Origin: Lichenostomus cassidix
Taxonomy: Eukaryota > Chordata > Aves > Passeriformes > Meliphagidae
Reading direction: 5' to 3'
NCBI GenBank assembly: GCA_008360975.2
Contig: CM039184.1
Span: 37,807,797 to 37,871,796 of the forward strand
Length of the DNA stretch: 64,000 nucleotides
Shown: positions 54,076 through 64,000 of the stretch, one piece after another
How the letters are laid out: the number at the start of each line of letters is the position of its first letter
Numbering within the stretch: the first letter of the stretch is position 1
Notes under the pieces: generated by a model
Database searches by the model: none
What the model was told of the DNA's origin: nothing
Seen by the model: only the letters and a program-made list of their open reading frames with translations
Made by a program: the position numbers and the translations under genes

Positions 54076-56599
54076 TATATGTAACAGTCAAATGCTTGTG
54101 TCCTTTTACAGATTTAACTAAATTATTACACCATTTTGAAATACAGTTTCGTTTCCGTAATAACAGAATTTTTAAATAAGGAAAAATAAACAGCTGTAAG
54201 CCACATTTTCTCCTTCCAGAAATCTGGTGACAGCAGGTTTGAGGACTACTTTCAAGAAAAGCTATTCCCCAGATTTAGAATTAAATCAGTACAATGGTAA
54301 TAATTAATGTTATAGCAATAGTGTGGTAGTACAAATGTACACAAAATGAATACTTACAATACCCTGACTGAGGCAAAGAAGTCTGCTTTTAATAGCTATT
54401 TATGCTTAGAGTGTAACATATTGGTATTACTCTTAGTTGTTACAGATGAAAAGAAACATTTTGCACATCTGTGATTTTCCCCAATTTCCATCAATCATTT
54501 CAAATATTTGTTGTTGCTGTACTTCCAGTATTTCCTTTAGAATAACACTATAAATGCAAATCATATTAACATGCGATATTAAATGACTATTAGGATATAT
54601 TCACAGAAAAGCAATGGTCCTGTGCTCTGTGATAAAGTGTGTAACTACAAACAGTTTCAATCAGAGGAAAGCAACTGGGGAAAAGTACATTAGGAGCCTG
54701 AATAAAAAAGCTGTACGCAATCAGTTACAGCTGAGTGCAACAAAAATTACTTTCTAGGGATCAAAGGAAATTAATGATTGACCAGTGTAACCAGAACATC
54801 CCACAGCATGTTGAATATTTAATGCCATGCTACTTCTGCCCAAAACAATCTGAGGTTTGGCATATATCCACCAAAATAGCTCATCGTTAATTAATTTGCC
54901 ATGTCATTTTGCATAAAATTAGTAATTAATACTAGTCACCATGCACTACAGTGAACTTTTTTCAGTTAAAGATTCAATCTCAGTAGTTTCAAAAGCTTGA
55001 TAAAATGGTCATTTTTTATTATTCTTAGAAAAGAACTTTCACATTGAAAAAGGTATTGCAGTCAGAAGGAAGGATATATCAAAGTTTATAGACCAAATAT
55101 ATTTGAGGTTGTTCAAGGTCAATGAATTTTTCCCTCCACTTGCTTGAAATTATGAGTAATAGAATATGAATAACTGGTACTGCAGCTGAAATGAACTACA
55201 GTGATGTGCAACACTATATTTAGCTGTGTTTTAAACTGTTGCAGTCTCATTTAACAGGCTTCAAATTAAACCTGCCTTCTCCACCATTTTAGAGGGAACA
55301 TTTAGCCTGAGGTTTTGCAAATTGATTTGAAGAATTTCCAGTAATTATTATTTGAGATGCAGAAAGAATGCATTCTTTGAAGAAGTACTTAGGGTAACCA
55401 TTGCAAGCAGCAGTCTTGAATAAATTAAAACAAAAAAGTATTGTTATAAAACTTTCAGTTTGCCTTGTGGGAAAAAAAAATTAAAAAATATTGTTATATG
55501 GAAGAAGTTGTGGGTTTGGGACATTTTCGTAATCTGTTCATCTCCCAAACAGATGTTTATAAGTGCAGTAAAACACAATTTATCCTGAGCAATTGTGCAA
55601 TACCAAACCTCAGGAACTGCAGTCCTACAGTCAAAAAGCCTAGAGAGTCATTGAAAGCTAACAGTACTCTGTGAGAGTCTGCAATGAGCAGGAACAGCCT
55701 TGTAGCAGAAAAGACAGAGACTGGCAGATCACTAGTAATTAAATTAATAGCATTGAGCCCAAGGCCATGTTTCTTCATCTTCTGTTTCTCATATTGCCTC
55801 TCATTTTTTCTGTGATAGTCTTTTCATGTTTCTTATGCCTAATTAACACTTGTTAACACTTTTCTTTTTCCCTTTGGCCTCTTTTGTTTTTTTAATTCTT
55901 TCATATAGTTTTGTTTTCATTCTTCTTGGTGTGTGTGGCTTCCCTGTTGGTTTATCTCCATTCATTTTTTCTGGTCCTCCTACTACCCTCCTGCCTTCAC
56001 TGTTCCTTCTCCATGTGCTTACTGCTTCCTTCTTGCATTGTGCCACATTTCTGACTTCTCTTTGTTTAACTGTAATGGTTTTCTGTCAGAAAGGACTCCT
56101 CCAGCATTTCTGATACTGCTTCCTAACTACATGTGAACCGTTTGAGTGGTGTTAATCAAAGAACAGTTTTTTTTGCTTTTCCACCAAAAAAATTCAGGCC
56201 CTTTTCAAAACAGTGTAGTTCAGTCTGCTCCAAGCACATATTTTAGGATTGTAGCTGCAATAAAATGTCATGACAGAAGCTTAAACAATAGCAGTAATAT
56301 TATATGAAGTGTGAATGGTATACAGTGAGTCTAAATCTCAGCGTAGTTCAGGATGTTTTTTGTAACTGGTAATGCACATGTGCATTCACTGGTACAGAAT
56401 TTACAGGGGATGGTGCAATACAGTATAGTGATATGCTGAAGTTTTTCTAACCTAAACGTATGTCACCATGCAAACTCCCAATCTACATTATTTATTAGAG
56501 GTGGAATTGCTTTTTCTTCTGATAGGGAAGATGTGTGCTAGTGTCTTTACAAACAATTTGATGTATTTGAGGTATGGCTGTTAACCTCTTTAAATGGGT
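54076..56599. other. AT-rich unique DNA, no gene recognised
   Basis: No exon seen. The block 54800-54950 is dense in TAATTA-type motifs (see findings). Frames at 55843-56136 on both strands are low in complexity. Confidence 0.5.
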
Positions 56600-56733
56600 C
56601 TTAATGTCTCTAACAAATTCAAGCCACTAGTTTGTTAAAGAGCCCAGACAGCCTGACTCTTGAAATAGAAAAATGGGTCTGCACAAGCATCAGTTTGTGA
56701 ACTTTGGGGGCAAATGACACGTTCAAGGGGGGA
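56600..56733 (+). mobile_element. Possible 3' internal end of an endogenous retrovirus, with polypurine tract
   Basis: The stretch ends in AAGGGGGGA (56725-56733), a polypurine tract directly before the LTR start, as at the 3' end of LTR retroelements. It primes plus-strand DNA synthesis in the family. No coding sequence is recognisable upstream, so almost all of the internal region is missing or decayed. The left limit is a guess. Confidence 0.4.
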
Positions 56734-57317
56734 TGTGTGTTACATGGTTCAGGAAGGCAGTGTCTTCCTAGTACCTCAGCCGATAGGGAAAGGAAGAGGG
56801 CAACCTGTGGCCAGTAGTTCAGGATAAAAGGAGACTGCACCCACTGAAACTGTTACAAATGAAGTAATGGAGTTGGCTTTCGTAAAGGGTTATGAGGTAT
56901 TTGTTACGGTTATTTGTTAATGGTTGTGTGTATGTTCTGGCTACCTCTATAGTTTTGTTGGGGTTAACTGATAAACGTTATGGTTACATCTATAGGTTCA
57001 TTATGTCTAATTGTTAATTTGTTACGGCTAAGAAAGGCTAAGCAGCTAACCTACCAGAAGACCCTAGAAAGGATGAGGCAAAGGCCAATCGGAGCACCTG
57101 GACGAGGTGGGTTGGGTTAGGGGGGTATAAAACTGTATCCTCCAGCCCGAGGGTGTGCCTCTGGCTATCCCCATGGGAGGCTATGCACCCAGCACTGCAC
57201 TTTGCTTTGTGTAATGGCAGACAGCCATTCTAAGCCTCTTGTCGTTGTTTGTACTGTGAAAATGAGTGAGTAAACTCTTCCAAAATTTGAGTAGTGAGAG
57301 GGAGGACCTTTCTCACA
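56734..57317 (+). mobile_element. Endogenous retroviral LTR (about 584 bp)
   Basis: Starts at TGTGTGTTAC just after a purine tract and ends near TTTCTCACA, giving the TG...CA ends of an LTR. Inside, in order, are direct-repeat-rich U3 sequence (the motif TTGTTA plus CGGTT/CGGCT/TGGTT recurs several times between 56890 and 57030), CCAAT (57085-57089), TATAAAA (57126-57132), a GC-richer R-like start, and GTGAGTAAACTC (57266-57277), which looks like a mutated AATAAA-type polyadenylation signal. The ends were chosen from terminal dinucleotides and the purine tract and may be off by several bases. No primer-binding site follows the right end, so it is read as a 3' or solo LTR. Confidence 0.65.
57085..57132 (+). 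promoter_or_regulatory. LTR promoter: CCAAT and TATA boxes
   Basis: CCAAT at 57085-57089 and TATAAAA at 57126-57132 are about 40 bases apart, a typical RNA polymerase II promoter spacing. Initiation would be expected near 57155-57160. Activity is unknown. Confidence 0.6.
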
Positions 57318-57574
57318 GAAACCTTGAGAGAGAAAACTCCCAAGTGGATTGTATGCCTTTATTAAAATAAAATTGCAGGACTCCTCTGTCTCCTTTATGG
57401 ACACTGGCTTTTATAGTGTGATTTTCTGCACACTTCCAACATGCCTTCAAGACAAGCAGTGAGGATCAATGTGTTGGAAAACTAGGACTTCTCACACAGG
57501 ATAAGACATCAGGACAAGGTTATACAGCCTCTGAGTACATAGCATCTGTGTTTGGACCATTTCTTCATAAAGGA

Positions 57575-58178
57575 CTAAGCAGTCTCAGCCTTCTCGGGTT
57601 TCCTTTGCTGAGCAATCCGTGGTGCAGGTATGTGGGTGCAGCTGAATTCAGGCTGCAGGCTGAGCCGGCTAGGGAAGGCCCGAGACAGAGGCTGTGAGCT
57701 GCAGCCCTTTGCCCAACAAGGCCAGAGCTGTGGCACTGCCAGCTGGGCGCTGGGACACACGGCAGAGCCGAGGAGCCTGCAGCAGAGAGGGACCTGCTCG
57801 GCCTGGGACTGGGAAGGTTTGAAAGCCATGGGGATCCTTTGTTGGGTATCTCTCCTCGGAGGCACCAACTCAGGCTATTCCTGCCTTACTGTCCCATGAG
57901 TCAATGGCTGTATGGAGCAAGAGACTAGGACTGTGCTGTGGGAAACCTGGATCGATCCGGTAAGGAAACCTGGTCTGACTGTGAGTGTGAGTGAGTGTGA
58001 GTGTGAGTGTGGGGTGTGCGGGCAGTCGAGTGGGGACACAAGCTGGGACCGCCGGGTCAGTGGGGCTGCTGTGAGGGCGATCGGTGCCACCTGGGGAACT
58101 CTGGTGTGCGAGTGGGACTGAAAGAGCCTCATGCATGGTCAGACCGGGAATTTTCCTTAACATCCCCCTGACCATCAA
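57575..58178. other. GC- and CpG-dense block, possible CpG island or ERV leader
   Basis: About 600 bases with many CpG sites in a window where CpG is otherwise rare. It includes a GTGAGTGTGAG array (57980-58012) and CGATCCGG. Overlapping long frames on both strands result from the base composition. It could be the untranslated leader of an endogenous retrovirus (the GTGAGT-rich part resembles such leaders), the promoter and first exon of an unrecognised transcript, or a GC-rich repeat. I recognise no protein. The nearby LTR ends 258 bases to the left with AT-rich DNA between, so the two are not obviously one element. Confidence 0.45.
57978..58012 (+). repeat. (GTGAGT)n short tandem array
   Basis: Five to six units of GTGAGT/GTGA. 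Each GTGAGT is also a match to the 5' splice-site consensus. Confidence 0.85.
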
Positions 58179-59740
58179 GGTAAAAGTTTTAGTAGGTCTT
58201 GGCTCGTTGAAATATATGATGGTAGCAGGATTTTTCTTTTTTTCCCTGAGAAATCAGCATGTAAATGTTCAAAATACTGGATTTGATTCTCACGATGTTT
58301 CAGTAGTGTTTCAGTAGGCAGGATGTCTTGGTTTAAAAGTCATGGGATAACAGAAATTCTGTTGGAGCTTTCGTTTTAAACAGATTTTTTTTTTTTTTAA
58401 GGGAGGGTAAATTATAGTGCTTCCATATCAGAACTTGGACAGTAAGCAATATAGAGAACATTTATTACCTCTTCCTTTACACTGTTGTCAGAATGTTTTG
58501 CAGAGGAATATGATATTGTGAAGTGCAATGTTACATAGAGAGTGACAAAGAAATTTCTGTTAGAACTTGTTATAAGCCTTCTGGTTTGGGAATATAAAGA
58601 AAGAAAAGAAAGATCTGTCTTTATGAGTCAGAGGATGCCAATGACCAGACATGAAAAAAAGAAATGCAATCACTGCATGAGTTGAGAAGTGTATCCACTA
58701 CCAACAGAGAGAAATCTCTGCATTGACAAAGAATTTTTCTTTCTTTTTAAATAAAATGTGCAATATTTTCAGTTGAAAGTCAGCAGAAAGTTTCTAATCT
58801 CTGAGGAGAAGGTCTAGAATTGCTTTCTGTGAAGGTAGGGTAGCTAGAAATAAAGATGAACACATGTGTTTGAATTATAAACTCTAGTTGCTTATCATAG
58901 GCAATAAACTAGTGATCTCTTCAGAGCTCCCTATGAAACTAATGTAGAGGCGGCCAGTTTCCATTCTCGTTATTCCATTATTCACATTTTACCTTAATTC
59001 TTACAGTTCACTTTTGGAGATGGTCTTGTCTCTCTGTTTTCTTGAAGCCCTAATACCATGACATAAAATCAATGGACATACATTCCGTCTAAACTTCATA
59101 GCACACTTTACTACTTGGATGAGGTTAGTAAGAAGCAGTTTGCTTTGTCTTGCTGCATGGCTGATTGCTTTGCAATGGCAGCAGCCTTCTAGTCCCTGAT
59201 TGTACAGGAAAAGAAAAAAAGCCGGATTTTCGTATCTCTATAATAAAACATCACTCTACCACAGCTTAAATTTACAGGACAATGTGATTTTTTTTTTAAA
59301 GGGGACTTTTTAAAAAAACTTTGTTTGATTAATTATATCATACTACATTATGAGAGTGCTTTATTCCTGACTGAGCTACGTTTTTACTGAGCCTTTTTAC
59401 AAGTTTTACTTGATGTAAAGCTTGATTTAGGTACCATAACAATGTAACTATTGGGGAAAATTGTTTTCTCTAGCTTAAAAGTGAGTGTACAAATAATTAT
59501 CGAGAAAGAAACTTTTAAATAAACTTTCCAAGTGCATTGATGCAGTAACAGGTTAATGCTGAGTTAATAGAAGAGTTTGCAACCTGGGATTTAAATACTA
59601 GTACTGGTGCTAAATGATTTTTCTTTTATGAAAAAGAATAAGTATAATGAAATTGACTAATATAGACACCAAATACACTTGTTAATTAAAATACATGAAG
59701 AAAATTATCATCTTAATTATTCGAACACAAGGGACTTTGT
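58179..59740. other. AT-rich unique DNA, no gene recognised
   Basis: T runs at 58386-58399 and 59289-59298. No exon or repeat family seen. Confidence 0.5.
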
Positions 59741-59852
59741 AAAATAATTTAGGTTGAAAAAGACCTATGACATCATCAAATCCAGCTGTAACCCAGCACT
59801 TTCAAGCCCACCACTAAAGCATGTGCCTAAGCACCACATCTATGTATCTTAC
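59741..59852 (-). mobile_element. CR1 LINE 3' tail, antisense
   Basis: On plus, 'aatttaggttgaaaaagacct', 'catcatcaaatccagc', 'aacccagcac', 'ccaccactaaagcatgtgcctaagcaccacatct' matches the reverse complement of the CR1 3' end. Confidence 0.92.
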
Positions 59853-62639
59853 CTGTGTTTCCCCAGATCCTCTCTCAATCCCTTTTGTAGATGAGTATTT
59901 AAATAGGTGGATTTGTGAAGACAAAAGAAAATTTAGTAGAAACAAAAGATTTATTTTTCTAACTGTGTATGGGGAAATTTGCACATAAAATATTGAAGAA
60001 TCGTTTGTAAAATAATGTTCTATTCCATAAGCTTATCATTCTTCATCTTTATCATAATTTAACTGGTCCTGAGAAACCATTATATTCCAGGCTATTTTTT
60101 TTAACTTTCTACCTTATAAAATGCTCAATAGGAGTGGCTCAAGATCAGAGCCTCTCTTATAGCTGTGGATCTTACATGTGCTGCTTTGCCATTCATTCTG
60201 TTACTGACGTACTAAGATCTGTTGCTGTAGAACTTTCATAGCATTTTCTTGATTTTGGAGTAAGTTATTTGGTGTCTTTTAAAGAGTAAGAGGGCAGTTT
60301 TGAAACACTTTTGCATTTTAAGATACCAAAATTAAATTTACCAATTAAGGCTCTAGCTTTAGTGGCCTTTTACATACTTTAAACTTCTTGCTTGATTGAT
60401 TTTTTTTGTTTGTTAAAGCTAATTACTGTCTTAGTAAAAAGAAGTGCAGTATGTCAATTCAGGAAGAGCCCTGTCTTTCACTCCTAAGAGCAATTGAAAT
60501 TAAAAGTAGGAAGCCATGACAGGAAATTAACTCCACTCCAATATTAAAATTTTTCTTATGTCTAGCATGTACCTGTCCTGTAGTGTAATTCTGAAATATT
60601 TCATTAGACATGTATTCAAAGTCTCCATGGTCTAGAAAAAATAAATTATATTTAGACAGGTATATTTTCCTTAAAAATGTATTTCCTATTCTCCTAATTT
60701 AAACAATCCAATGTTTTTAAAATATCTCTTTTGCTCATGTTCAAAACAGTTAAAAACAGTTGGTATTTTTCTTAGTCTGCAATGTATTTTATGTCATATG
60801 TACTCACATGCTTCATTTAGACCACAGAATAACTTCAAAGCAACTATTAATGTACCTAAAGAGAGAAAATACTCTATTTTTCACAGCTTGTATTTATAAG
60901 GTGGATCATTTTTTTTTTGTTTATATTCCATTGCCCTGTAAAGAATCCATGGTTCCTCAGAAAGTAATGACATTCTGTAAAGGCAGCAAATGTTTATTTG
61001 GAGGAATATTTATTTTCTTTTCCTTCCTGTTTCCTTCCAGTCTCTAGGGCATATTCACTTCATATTTCAGTAATTTTCCTCTCAAACACAAGCATCTTAT
61101 TTAGTTACATTTTTGCAAAAATGAAAGTGACAGGTAGATCAAGGAGAGATGTTTGTGAGAAAGCAAAGCATATTAATCTTCTGAAAAAATATGAACGTTT
61201 GCTACACTGTTATAGCTTGCCATAATCAAGTATCAAACAAATAAAAAATTATTAATAGTAACATTGAAATATATTATTTTGGCATCAGCTATTAACTGTG
61301 AGAAAAGGTTTGTAGCCCTTTGCCTTGGAGAGTGGAAGTAATAGATGACAAAATGTTTCTGACCTCACCTCCTTTGCTACTTCTACCAAGAAATCAGTGT
61401 TCGGAAGAATTTCCTACTAGGGAAAAAATACTTTTGTTCCTAAACTTTTTAATACTATAGTAATTTTTTTCTGGTAAATTTTGGTGTAAGATAATTTATA
61501 GAAATAATTTAGTATTTGTCTCCATGCATAGCCAACATTTAGCCTCACTGAATATTCAGTATGAAACCTTGAATACATAAAGGCATTATACACACAAGTA
61601 TGGTATTTATTTTATAACAGAAGAACATTAATGGGCTTACTCAGGATATACACACAGTTTCTCTCATGGCCGAAGATTTGATTCATGAGTAGTCTTCATC
61701 AAAGCAACATAGATCAATTTTCATACCTTTAATTCAGGAAGGAAGTCACATCAAAATGAAGGCACTTACACCTAAAATAGGATTCATTAATATAGGCTCA
61801 ACACAAGGATCCAAAAAGCAAAATAAAATCATACACTGCACTGGTCTGTAGAGACAACCATAGAGAAATTACAATAAAAACATAATATAGATATAATTAA
61901 ATCACCTTTTGCAACTTTAAGCTTGAAGCCTGTTTGCCCTTTTTCGTGCGTCCTCCTGGCAGGGTCCTGTCTCAAACCCACGACATTCTTTCCGAGATGT
62001 TTAAATGTTGTATATCTATGTTTATACATATCCTTAAAGATATACATCTTGACATATAAATTTCTTTCAGTCCTCTTAAAAATCTGGCCCATTTATGACC
62101 TGGTCACAGGAAGGAAAGGACTATCTTGTCCTTAATACTCCTCAGCACTGACACTTCCACTAGAAGAAGTACCATGATTGTGCAAAGCACAAAGAGGCAC
62201 TTACAGATCTTCTGTAGTGGCCTTGGCATGTGGAGAGGGTAGATGCTTCACCTACCCATAGTGTTTATTAGCACAGTTTAAAAGCATGGTTTCCAAGACA
62301 ACTGCCTTGGAAAGTGTGCTGTATTGAACATTTTAACCTGAGTCTAAAATGGAGAGCTATGGGGAGATTATAACTTAGGAATCATTCTCTCACCTCCACT
62401 TTGAGAACAGGCGTGTATGTGTTGCCCTTTGCTTATCTTTACTCCAAACTAGCGTTTGCAGATTAAAGCAATATTAACTATTAGTTAATATTGCTAATAA
62501 TTAGTTGACAATTAGTCCACAAAACTAATTTTCCTTTCTTATAGAAGGAAAGGGTAAGACAGATGTGCAACATATAATTTCTTCTTTCTCTATATACCAT
62601 GCACAAAGAAAAACTGGGGGAAAATGACCCTATAAATAA
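59853..62639. other. AT-rich unique DNA, no gene recognised
   Basis: No exon or transposon seen. A perfect 14-bp-arm palindrome lies at 62467-62495. Confidence 0.5.
62467..62495. repeat. Perfect 29-bp palindrome
   Basis: AGCAATATTAACTA, one central T, then the exact reverse complement TAGTTAATATTGCT. GTTAAT is the half-site of HNF1-type homeodomain proteins, and the arms contain inverted GTTAAT and ATTAAC. Confidence 0.9.
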
Positions 62640-63199
62640 CTACAGCTAAACAGAAGCAAGATCTTGCTGAGCTCAGAGGGAGCACTAAGATATGGAGTCC
62701 TGCCTCGCATTGAGCATTTAGTTCTGAAGCCTTCCTTCACCTGAGAGGCAGCAGTTTCCTCTCATAATTGCAAAATTTCACTTACAAACTCAGCAATAAC
62801 TATGACAGGGAAGACCTCTCAGCTTCCACATCCGTCTGAGTTGTGGGACTTGGATGACCCTGGGAGATCAATCTTTCCTGAATGGCATGACCCCCAGGCT
62901 CCCCATGAGCTCAGAACTCAGGCAGATCGTGCATTCTGCAATATTTTTCACTGACAATGGCAGCTGGATCACAGGTCAAGAAGGAAGGTTTCTTCCCCTT
63001 TTGTTCTTTTTTTTCTTGGCTTCTCTTTGCTACCTTTGCAAGAATCAGTCAGCTTAGATGAAGTAGCTTCCTCTTCCTTTGGCAATGAGCTTCAAAATTA
63101 TCCATGGAGCTTAGAGCAGTTGAATGGAAGCAGAAATGGGGGAGCCCAGAGAGAGGCAGCACTGTTTTTAAGGGACCCAGTGGTGTTTGTAGAACATAG

Positions 63200-63241
63200 T
63201 GAAAAGGTATAGAATAAGTATGAAAAGGTATAGAATAAGTA
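63200..63241 (+). repeat. Perfect 21-bp tandem duplication
   Basis: TGAAAAGGTATAGAATAAGT plus A occurs twice back to back (63200-63220, 63221-63241) without mismatch. Confidence 0.97.
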
Positions 63242-63276
63242 AGGAATGCCCCAATAATAATTGTGTATGTATGTGT

Positions 63277-63282
63277 AATAAA
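63277..63282 (+). promoter_or_regulatory. Candidate polyadenylation signal AATAAA
   Basis: AATAAA is followed 20-50 bases later by a GT-rich stretch. It is placed where a terminal exon starting at 63043 would end. Confidence 0.4.
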
Positions 63283-63305
63283 GCTCTCATTTTCCGTAGA
63301 GCATC

Positions 63306-64000
63306 AGCCATCCAAAACTTTAATCTGAGTTATGGTGTTATCATCTGTAGGTGAAGTTTTATAAAAATGACAGTAAACGTTTAACAGTCTGTTCATGGGT
63401 TTGATAATACCAAATTTGTGAACAGTCCCTTTCTGTGTGTTATTCAACTACAAACCCACCAAAAGGGCTTCCTGAAGATTGTCTGTCTTACATTAAGTTT
63501 TCAGTATTTGATCAAGAATTCTTGAATTATCAAAATTCTTTAATATGTACTAAAACCGATGCATGCATTTAGTGCTTTTGGCTTTAATGGCTGTGTTTCA
63601 ATAGCTTAATTCCAATACATCATCACCAGAAATCAATGAAGGGATACATTGGAAACACACCTTATGTCTAACTGAAGACTCATTAACATGGTTACAGTGC
63701 AATGAAAACATCACAGCATAAGCAAAATCCAAACCTAGACGTGTGCAGAGCTAGAATCATTGCGCGCTGGAATGCATCTCTCTTACTGTATTGACTTCAA
63801 AATATTTTTATTAGGCCAATTAGTACAAGATGCTTGATAAATTGTTACAGAAATAACTATTGTCCCTGTTTTAATATGAAATGATACAATGTCTTTTTAA
63901 AAATTTTTGTTAAATATATGTGACATCACTGCAAGATAAATTCCTTTTTTATATTATTTACTCTCTTTAAAGTCAGGAACCCTCACTGAGAAATCAGTAA
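63306..64000. other. AT-rich unique DNA, no gene recognised
   Basis: No exon or repeat seen up to the window edge. Confidence 0.5.

Larger units (their letters stand above)
63043..63305 (+). other. Candidate terminal exon with polyadenylation signal
   Basis: A pyrimidine tract of about 45 bases (62989-63034) ends in TTTGCAAG with AG at 63041-63042, a strong 3' splice-site pattern. The following sequence is open for 57 codons, to the TAG near 63210, in the frame reading SVSLDEVASSSFGNE and ending VVFVEHSEKV. Its residue use is balanced and unlike the spurious frames of the window. A polyadenylation signal AATAAA follows at 63277-63282, with a GT-richer stretch downstream (63330-63360). I do not recognise the protein. 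A non-coding RNA exon is just as possible, and the upstream exons are not identified. A perfect 21-bp duplication covers the stop-codon region. Confidence 0.3.

Noticed and set aside
57575..58178. Overlapping frames of 85-102 codons on both strands
   Set aside because: Several frames are open at once, as expected for a GC-rich block. None resembles a known protein.
1..64000. Bacterial genes, operons, CRISPR arrays, tRNA or rRNA genes
   Set aside because: CR1 LINEs, microsatellites, AT-rich non-coding texture and the absence of long frames show vertebrate nuclear DNA. No tRNA B-box or direct-repeat/spacer array was seen.

Overview
This window looks like vertebrate, most likely avian, nuclear DNA. 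It is AT-rich and CpG-poor, contains no long open frame, and carries at least nine fragments I recognise as the bird/reptile LINE family CR1. I also recognise phrases of a long LTR-like repeat that is widespread in bird genomes. I cannot name the species. There is no bacterial gene organisation, no operon, no tRNA or rRNA gene and no CRISPR array.

Layout: 1-1056 is a degraded LTR-like repeat ending in an (AATATTAT)n microsatellite. From 1140 to about 56600 the sequence is mostly unique, AT-rich DNA. CR1 pieces interrupt it at 10160-10487 (+), 18821-18992 (+), 25323-26330 (-, with recognisable ORF2 endonuclease and reverse-transcriptase parts), 32602-32722 (-), 39752-40280 (-), 42700-42762 (+) and 53948-54075 (+). 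Simple repeats lie mainly at 23160-24755: a 27-nt T run, a T/TTTG/TCTG block and a long (CTTT)n. From 56600 to 57317 there is an ERV-type 3' end with a purine tract and an LTR that has CCAAT and TATA boxes. It is followed at 57575-58178 by the only GC- and CpG-dense block in the 3' half of the window. One more CR1 tail lies at 59741-59852 (-). Near the right end, 62640-63305 is richer in GC and holds the best candidate for a real exon: a long pyrimidine tract, an AG, a 57-codon open frame and an AATAAA.

No confirmed protein-coding gene can be called. The window is best read as intergenic or deep intronic DNA (a gene desert or a very large intron) with old retroelements, a few microsatellites and small recent tandem duplications, and several AT-rich motif-dense blocks that could be conserved regulatory DNA. 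Two candidate coding exons (24104-24303 on the minus strand, 63043-63305 on the plus strand) deserve a conservation or RNA check. I found no clear previously undescribed system.
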